Below the pieces are notes generated by a model. It was not told the DNA's origin. It worked only from the letters and a program-made list of their open reading frames with translations, and did no database searches. From Clostridia bacterium (GTDB lineage: Bacteria > Bacillota_A > Clostridia > Oscillospirales > Acutalibacteraceae), in NCBI GenBank assembly GCA_024699005.1, contig JAILQN010000141.1:1-6114 (forward strand): a DNA stretch of 6,114 nucleotides. Direction: 5' to 3'. This document shows positions 1 to 4,894 of this stretch, in pieces. A program made the position numbers and the translations under genes. Every line of letters begins with the position of its first letter. The first letter of the stretch is position 1.

Positions 1-2069
1 AGACGGAGCCTTATGACGGCTTCGCATTCCGCGCCGACTCCCGTGAGAGTCACTTTTCCGTCCCGCTCCGTCAGAGATTCCACTCTGACGGACGTTCCGA
101 CCACCGCCGGGGCGGGATCGGTGAACCGCGCAAGATCAAGCAGCACCGAAAAGCCGTCCGGTTTCACCGTTTTATGAGTTATTACCGGCAGTCCGGGCGA
201 CAGCATATCGCAGAAAAGCCCGTCTAACCCGACTGACTCATCCGGCCTCTCACCCTCATCCATAACGGCGGTAATAACGTATTCCCCGCGCCTTAACTGA
301 ATATAATTCTTATCAAGCTTTACGTTCAGCAGTTTTTCCACAGTACCGCGGTACTCCGCGCAGAGCGTTTCTTCCACGCAGAGGTCCGCGGGGTCGCGGC
401 GCATAAGGACGAATCTGCCTTTGCCGAAAGGATATTCGCCGGCGGGCGCGTCCGCCGGGAGCCCGAACAGCTCAAACAGGTGTTCCGCCGGATTATTATA
501 GGTTTTTCCGCCGCTGTTCCACCACGATCTGATCTTGTGGAACGGGTCTGCGCCGTCCCCGACGTATACCAGGATGCCGCCGTCCCGGACGTAGGACGCG
601 AGAGCGATATTGATATCCGCTCCCTGCGGCTTCTGGAATTCATAACTCAGAACGAGCAGTTTATAACCGCTCAGGTACTCCGGATAGCGGACGATATTCT
701 CAAGCTGAACGGGGCGTATCGGCAGTCCGCCTTTGAGCAGCGGAAGAGCAAGGCCGTAGAACAGCGGAAACGCGAAGGATTCGTAAAAATCCAGCCGGTC
801 GCCGTTTGTCAGCTTCGTTTCGAGCCCGATTTCGTAGTTGGCGTGACATCTGACGTTTATTTTTCCGACTGGTGCGAATGAAGAGCGCTTTGCGAGTACG
901 TCGTCGCTGAAGCAGCGCTGGAACAGGGCGGTATCGGAGAGGAACACGCCGGCTTCGGGCATATCGTCCGCGTATTCGTAATCCTCCGTGCCGAAAGTCC
1001 CCTGCATCTGGAATATATTCATCAGAAGCGTCCTGTAATCTTCAGGTATGGGCTTGGCGTCGGGACTTCCGGAGGGGTATTCGCGGTCGGGAGAAAAGAT
1101 CCTGGACGGCCACGGGCAGATCTGGAACCTGTTGATCTTCGGCTGAAGCAGAGAACCGGCAAGAGTTTTTATATAATTCCCGCGGTAGCTGTCCCAGGTG
1201 TAGTCGGGCCTGTCCTCGATCGGGTCGTTGTCGAACCACATATCGCGGCCGGTGCCCCGGACCAGCTCCTGCATAACGCCGTATTCAAGGAACGCCGTCT
1301 CGAACGTCCTCTCTTTATAAACGCCCTTGTATACGTTAGCCTCGCGGGAGGTCCCCATCCAGATCTGGGCCTTGTAGCCGTCGAGGGTCGGCACGTCGGT
1401 CAGGGTCCCCTCCGGGCTCATCACCTTCCACTGCGAGTAATTCAGCAGGCTGTGGGTCGGCACGTAAAACCGCAGATAACGTCCGTATTTACTGAGGGCG
1501 TAGTCCTTAAGACTCTGCGAAGCCCTTTCTATCGCCCTGCGGTAGAGCCACGCTTTGAGCTTCGCCGCCCGGTAATGCGCGTCCGGACTTAAGTGCGGGG
1601 CGACCCACGGCTCGTGGTAATACATCAGATACTCGCGCCTGAACGCCTCGGAATATCCGCCAGCCTCCAGAAACTCCGGTTCCTCAACGTGTATGGCCTC
1701 AACTCCAGCGTCGACGGCCCTTTTCATCTTCTGTATCAGGAAATCCACGTAAGGTATGGTGGGAACGTAGTACCCGAGCCCGTGTATGGAGCCCCCGGTA
1801 AGCGAACCGTCACGGCTGCGCTGCTGGATATCCCAGTGCTCCTCTCCGTCGTAAGCGCCGGAGAGGAATTCGGCGTAATTGCCCCAGGCGATACCGGTCA
1901 TCAGATGGACCCTGTAGCCGTTTTCGCGGTATTTGCGGACGCGTTCGGGCATATTGTCGTCGATGCCGTAAACGCATACAATGTCCTGGCCTATGTTTAT
2001 GTATTCTGTGAGCGGGCCGCCCTCCTGATAGCAGGTGCGCTCCGTTTTTCTGTCGCGTACGTAGTTCAT
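1..2069 (-). CDS. Uncharacterised glycoside-hydrolase-like protein, partial (C-terminus beyond the window)
   Basis: The frame is open from an ATG at 2069 down to base 1, giving 689 codons with no stop. An in-frame TGA at 2102-2100 and a GGGAGG site 8 nt upstream fix the start. There is no signal peptide or membrane segment, so it is probably cytoplasmic. Residues 1 to about 370 alternate hydrophobic strands with amphipathic helices, as in a TIM-barrel glycosidase. An acidic motif, HVEEPEF (residues 127-133), ends a strand, and a second acidic cluster, WFDNDPIED, lies at 278-286; these are possible catalytic regions. Residues about 430-510 (with KLLVLSYEF and GGILVYVGDG) resemble the glutamine-amidotransferase-like trimerisation domain of GH42-type beta-galactosidases. 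Beta-rich sequence follows. I do not recognise the exact family, and the substrate is unknown. It is transcribed divergently from the phosphorylase, consistent with a carbohydrate role. That a real gene is present is near certain; the enzymatic role is inference. Confidence 0.9.
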   Translation of the reverse strand, partial: MNYVRDRKTERTCYQEGGPLTEYINIGQDIVCVYGIDDNMPERVRKYRENGYRVHLMTGIAWGNYAEFLSGAYDGEEHWDIQQRSRDGSLTGGSIHGLGYYVPTIPYVDFLIQKMKRAVDAGVEAIHVEEPEFLEAGGYSEAFRREYLMYYHEPWVAPHLSPDAHYRAAKLKAWLYRRAIERASQSLKDYALSKYGRYLRFYVPTHSLLNYSQWKVMSPEGTLTDVPTLDGYKAQIWMGTSREANVYKGVYKERTFETAFLEYGVMQELVRGTGRDMWFDNDPIEDRPDYTWDSYRGNYIKTLAGSLLQPKINRFQICPWPSRIFSPDREYPSGSPDAKPIPEDYRTLLMNIFQMQGTFGTEDYEYADDMPEAGVFLSDTALFQRCFSDDVLAKRSSFAPVGKINVRCHANYEIGLETKLTNGDRLDFYESFAFPLFYGLALPLLKGGLPIRPVQLENIVRYPEYLSGYKLLVLSYEFQKPQGADINIALASYVRDGGILVYVGDGADPFHKIRSWWNSGGKTYNNPAEHLFELFGLPADAPAGEYPFGKGRFVLMRRDPADLCVEETLCAEYRGTVEKLLNVKLDKNYIQLRRGEYVITAVMDEGERPDESVGLDGLFCDMLSPGLPVITHKTVKPDGFSVLLDLARFTDPAPAVVGTSVRVESLTERDGKVTLTGVGAECEAVIRLR

Positions 2070-2077
2070 ATATTCAG

Positions 2078-2083
2078 CCTCCC
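2078..2083 (-). promoter_or_regulatory. Ribosome binding site of the divergent glycosidase-like gene
   Basis: GGGAGG on the minus strand lies 8 nt before the ATG at 2069-2067. An in-frame stop lies at 2102-2100 and there is no other ATG between, so this site decides the start. Confidence 0.85.
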
Positions 2084-2131
2084 GTTGCTGTATTTTCAGT
2101 CATGACGCCTAATGACACCTTGAAAAAACAG

Positions 2132-2160
2132 TTGCATTTTTTTCGGAAAACGATTAGAAT
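2132..2160 (+). promoter_or_regulatory. Candidate sigma-70-type promoter for the phosphorylase gene
   Basis: A -35-like TTGCAT (2132-2137) and a -10-like TAGAAT (2155-2160, five of six consensus bases) are separated by an ideal 17-nt spacer. The spacer contains a small dyad, TTTTC-G-GAAAA (2140-2150). Transcription would start near 2167, leaving a leader of about 57 nt. The -35 box matches consensus only moderately. I could not settle on a convincing promoter for the minus-strand gene in the same interval. Confidence 0.5.
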
Positions 2161-2169
2161 ACAAAAGTT

Positions 2170-2188
2170 ATACAATGCGGAATTGTAT
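2170..2188. promoter_or_regulatory. Perfect inverted repeat ATACAAT-N5-ATTGTAT, candidate operator
   Basis: Two perfect 7-bp arms (2170-2176 and 2182-2188) flank a GCGGA spacer, just downstream of the predicted start of the phosphorylase transcript and within the divergent region. This is where a repressor would block the phosphorylase promoter. The dyad does not resemble a typical LacI-family operator, which has a central CG and even symmetry, and no regulator gene is in the window. As RNA it could form only a weak, AU-rich hairpin. The operator role is inference. Confidence 0.45.
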
Positions 2189-2211
2189 GAACATCCGGAA
2201 CAAAACCATGC

Positions 2212-2217
2212 AAGGAG
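2212..2217 (+). promoter_or_regulatory. Ribosome binding site of the phosphorylase gene
   Basis: AAGGAG lies 6 nt before the ATG at 2224. This strong, well-spaced Shine-Dalgarno sequence supports the chosen start. An overlapping out-of-frame reading that begins further upstream has no comparable site. Confidence 0.9.
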
Positions 2218-2223
2218 ATTTAT

Positions 2224-4632
2224 ATGGATTACAGACTTACAAAAGCCAAGGCCAGAGAGCTTCTGGAGAACAAGCTGTCGCACTTTTTCGGAGTGGATTC
2301 TTCCACAGCTTCCTATGAGCAGCTTTACCGCGCCGTGGCGATGATTCTGAACGATCTTATGGCGCCGGGCAGGGCCGAATTCACCGCGAGGGGTGAAAAG
2401 GCGGGCTGCAAGCGCGTCAACTATATTTCGATGGAGTTCCTGATGGGCAGGTCTTTAAAGAACAATCTTTACAACCTGAACCTTCAGAAGACCTTCACTT
2501 CCGTGCTTAAGGACATGGGCGTCGATATAGAGCGGCTTTATGAGCAGGAACCGGACGCGGGCCTCGGCAACGGCGGTCTTGGGCGGCTCGCGGCGTGCTA
2601 TCTGGACGGCCTCGCCACCGACGAGATCCCCGCCAGGGGCTATTCCATCCTTTACGAATACGGTATCTTCAAGCAGAAGATAATCGACGGTATACAGACC
2701 GAGATGCCCGATAACTGGCTTCCCGGCGGCGACGTGTGGCTGCTCCCGCGGGAGGAGAGCGCCGTGGAGGTCCGCTTCGGCGGTCATCTCAACGAATCCT
2801 GGGACAATCAGTATCACCACGTGGAGCTGGTCGATTACGATCCTATCAAAGCCGTTCCCTACGATATGTTCGTGGCCGGCAAGGACGGCAAGGGCATCAG
2901 CGTCCTGCGCTTATGGAGCGCGAAGGCGCCCGGCATAGACATGAAGGCTTTCAACGAGGGAGCTTATCTGCGCGCGGTCGAACGCAGCGCCATGGCGGAG
3001 GTCATAAGTAAGATACTCTACCCCGAGGACAACCATCCCGAGGGCAAATCGCTGCGTCTGCGCCAGCAGTACTTCCTGGTCTCCGCTTCCGTGCAGGATA
3101 TAGTCAGAGGGCATCTGAGGCGCTATAACTCGCTGGACAATCTTGCCGAAAAGACGGCGATCCAGATCAACGATACTCATCCGACTCTGGTCATCCCGGA
3201 GCTTATGCGCATCATGCTCGACGAGTGCGGCTACGGCTGGGACGACGCGTGGAATATAGTCACACGGGTGGTCTCTTACACCAATCACACCGTGCTCAAG
3301 GAGGCGCTTGAGTGCTGGAGCGAGGACCTTGTCCGCCGCCTTATGCCCCGTATCTACGGGATCATCAAAGAGATCGACAACCGTCTGCGCGCTTTCGTGT
3401 GGAACGCCACCCGCGACGCCGCTTACGTTGAGCGCACGGCTGTTATATCCGGCGGCATAGTCAGAATGGCAAATCTCTGCGTCGCCGCCTGCCACAGGGT
3501 CAACGGCGTGTCCGAGCTGCACAGCCAGATACTGAAAGACACCGTTTTCAACGATTTCTATAAGCTCACCCCCTCCAAGTTCACAAACGTGACGAACGGC
3601 ATAGCCTTCCGCCGCTGGCTCTGCCAGGCGAATCCCGGGCTCACGGAGCTCGTCACAGAACTTATCGGCAGCGGATTCATCAAAAACAACACCGAGCTTG
3701 AGAAACTGGCGGCTTATAAGGACGACGCTGCCGTGCTTGAGAAAATAGCGGCTGTCAAGCGCGAAAACAAGGCGCGCTTTGCGAAGGCAGTCAGGAGGTC
3801 TCAGGGTATAGAGATAGACCCCGATTCCGTCTTCGACGTACAGGTAAAGCGTCTGCATGAATACAAGCGGCAGTTCCTGAACGCTCTTGAGATCCTGGCG
3901 CGCTATCTGGAGATAAAGGACAATCCGAACGGCAATTATCAGCCCCGCACTTACATCTTCGGCGCGAAGGCGGCTCCCGGCTACGTCATGGCGAAACGCA
4001 TAATCAATTTTATTTATGCCGTAATGAACATGGTCAACTCCGACCCGGACGTCAGCAAGTATATGAAGGTCGTCTACGTTGAAGACTACAACGTCACAAA
4101 AGCTGAGGCGCTTATGCCTGCGGCCGATCTGTCCGAGCAGATCTCCCTTGCCGGCACGGAGGCTTCCGGCACCGGCAATATGAAGCTGATGCTCAACGGC
4201 GCGGTCACTATAGGCACCATGGACGGAGCGAATATCGAGATCTGCGAAGCCGTGGGCAGGGACAACATCATAATCTTCGGCATGAATACCGAGGAGGTCA
4301 ACGCAGTCAAGGCCGCGGGATACGATCCCCAAAGCTATTATTACAACAACGCCGACCTGCACAGGGTCATTGATTTCATAAACAACAACGAGATCGGCGG
4401 GCAAAGGTTCTCTGACCTCGGGAACGGCATAATCCACCGCGATCAGTATATGGTGCTTGCCGATTTCGCGGATTACCGCAGGGCAAGGCAGCTCTCCGAG
4501 GAGCTGTATGCCGACAAGGCGGTCTGGGGCTCCATGTCGCTCATGAACACCGCCATGGCGGGCGCGTTCTCCGCCGACAGAGCGGTATGGGACTATGCGA
4601 GGGATATCTGGGGGACCAAGGCGGCAAAATGA
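2224..4632 (+). CDS. glgP: Glycogen/maltodextrin phosphorylase (GT35), PLP-dependent
   Basis: This enzyme cleaves terminal alpha-1,4 glucosyl units of glycogen or maltodextrin with phosphate, releasing glucose-1-phosphate in the cytoplasm. The 802-residue length is normal for bacterial phosphorylases. Family landmarks appear in order: NYISMEFLMGRSL near the N-terminus, the glycine loop GLGNGGLG (113-120), QINDTHP (314-320), YTNHTVL (352-358), NVTNGIAFRRW (455-465), KRLHEYK (542-548, the phosphate-contacting Lys/Arg/Lys set by analogy with the muscle enzyme), GAKAAPGY (580-587) and the PLP site EASGTGNMK, with the cofactor lysine at K654. Where many homologues read NGITPRRW, this one has NGIAFRRW, which I regard as a clade variant. 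The gene is complete and undamaged. It is the first gene of a rightward pair with the GH13 gene, but a 262-bp repeat-bearing gap separates them. The glycogen versus maltodextrin preference (GlgP or MalP) cannot be decided from sequence alone. Confidence 0.97.
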   Translation: MDYRLTKAKARELLENKLSHFFGVDSSTASYEQLYRAVAMILNDLMAPGRAEFTARGEKAGCKRVNYISMEFLMGRSLKNNLYNLNLQKTFTSVLKDMGVDIERLYEQEPDAGLGNGGLGRLAACYLDGLATDEIPARGYSILYEYGIFKQKIIDGIQTEMPDNWLPGGDVWLLPREESAVEVRFGGHLNESWDNQYHHVELVDYDPIKAVPYDMFVAGKDGKGISVLRLWSAKAPGIDMKAFNEGAYLRAVERSAMAEVISKILYPEDNHPEGKSLRLRQQYFLVSASVQDIVRGHLRRYNSLDNLAEKTAIQINDTHPTLVIPELMRIMLDECGYGWDDAWNIVTRVVSYTNHTVLKEALECWSEDLVRRLMPRIYGIIKEIDNRLRAFVWNATRDAAYVERTAVISGGIVRMANLCVAACHRVNGVSELHSQILKDTVFNDFYKLTPSKFTNVTNGIAFRRWLCQANPGLTELVTELIGSGFIKNNTELEKLAAYKDDAAVLEKIAAVKRENKARFAKAVRRSQGIEIDPDSVFDVQVKRLHEYKRQFLNALEILARYLEIKDNPNGNYQPRTYIFGAKAAPGYVMAKRIINFIYAVMNMVNSDPDVSKYMKVVYVEDYNVTKAEALMPAADLSEQISLAGTEASGTGNMKLMLNGAVTIGTMDGANIEICEAVGRDNIIIFGMNTEEVNAVKAAGYDPQSYYYNNADLHRVIDFINNNEIGGQRFSDLGNGIIHRDQYMVLADFADYRRARQLSEELYADKAVWGSMSLMNTAMAGAFSADRAVWDYARDIWGTKAAK

Positions 4633-4722
4633 GGTTCCGGCGATAATAAGCAGACGCTTTTATCAATGAAAATCGGCTTTGAATAATTTGCAATGTGCAA
4701 TTTTCAATGTGCAATTTCGGTT

Positions 4723-4742
4723 CATTTCTGCAAGCAGAAATG
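4723..4742. repeat. Perfect 9-bp inverted repeat in the core of element 1
   Basis: CATTTCTGC (4723-4731) and GCAGAAATG (4734-4742) are perfect complements separated by AA. In RNA this would give about an 8-bp stem with a 4-nt loop. The downstream sequence lacks a T-run, so it is not a standard intrinsic terminator. It is the only compact hairpin I see after the phosphorylase stop codon. Confidence 0.55.
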
Positions 4743-4795
4743 TGTATTGTTGCACGGCGGGATGCTGAAAATCGTGTATAGTTAAAGTGGCTATA

Positions 4796-4801
4796 TATAA
4801 T
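4796..4801 (+). promoter_or_regulatory. Candidate -10 box for the GH13 gene inside element 1
   Basis: A perfect TATAAT lies in an AT-rich stretch about 94 nt upstream of the GH13 start, within the core of element 1. No good -35 box is found at 16-18 nt (the sequence there is around TCGTGTA), so the promoter is weakly supported. If real, the GH13 gene is driven by a promoter carried by the repeat element. Confidence 0.3.
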
Positions 4802-4875
4802 CAAACACCTTATTCATTGCACATTACACATTGCACATTGCACATTATTACTTCGAAGCCTTTGTCGAAAAGCAG

Positions 4876-4881
4876 AAAGGA
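4876..4881 (+). promoter_or_regulatory. Probable ribosome binding site of the GH13 gene
   Basis: AAAGGA lies 13 nt before the ATG at 4895, a longer spacing than usual. The frame stays open upstream to a TGA at 4766-4768 and so runs through the right arm of element 1. However, 4895 is the only ATG in that stretch, and the protein starting there (MYFNSR) begins as GH13 relatives of this type do. Confidence 0.55.
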
Positions 4882-4894
4882 ACAGTCAGAAGTT

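Larger units (their letters stand above)
4685..4846. repeat. Heptamer-array inverted element 1 (intergenic, 162 bp)
   Basis: The left arm, 4685-4712, is four 7-bp units: AATTTGC, AATGTGC, AATTTTC, AATGTGC. The right arm, 4819-4846, is four units in inverted orientation: GCACATT, ACACATT, GCACATT, GCACATT. The core between them is about 106 bp (4713-4818) and has no gene. Inverted similarity continues outside the arrays: GGCTTTGAA-TAAT on the left (4675-4687) against GGCTTCGAAGTAAT on the complement of the right (4860-4847). It fills most of the gap between the phosphorylase and GH13 genes, shows no transposase, and could fold into a long imperfect hairpin. The architecture matches the element at 5246-5394, so I treat both as one MITE-like family; mobility is inference. 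Confidence 0.75.

Noticed and set aside
480..881. Plus-strand open frame opposite the glycosidase-like gene (likewise 1593-2105)
   Set aside because: Both lie wholly or almost wholly antisense to a continuous minus-strand gene with a good start signal and coherent protein features.
2911..4437. Long open frame (508 codons) on the minus strand opposite the phosphorylase gene
   Set aside because: It is the antisense shadow of a clearly conserved phosphorylase with regular codon structure. The translation resembles no family I know and no ribosome binding site is evident.
4723..4742. Intrinsic terminator of the phosphorylase gene
   Set aside because: A hairpin is possible, but the sequence after it (TGTATTGTTG) is not a T-run.
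4541..4804. Minus-strand open frame across the end of the phosphorylase gene and element 1
   Set aside because: Low-complexity translation, no ribosome binding site, and overlap with the phosphorylase C-terminus and repeat DNA.
4685..4846. CRISPR array
   Set aside because: The repeats are 7 bp and directly contiguous, in two inverted blocks, with no regular spacers of CRISPR size and no cas genes.
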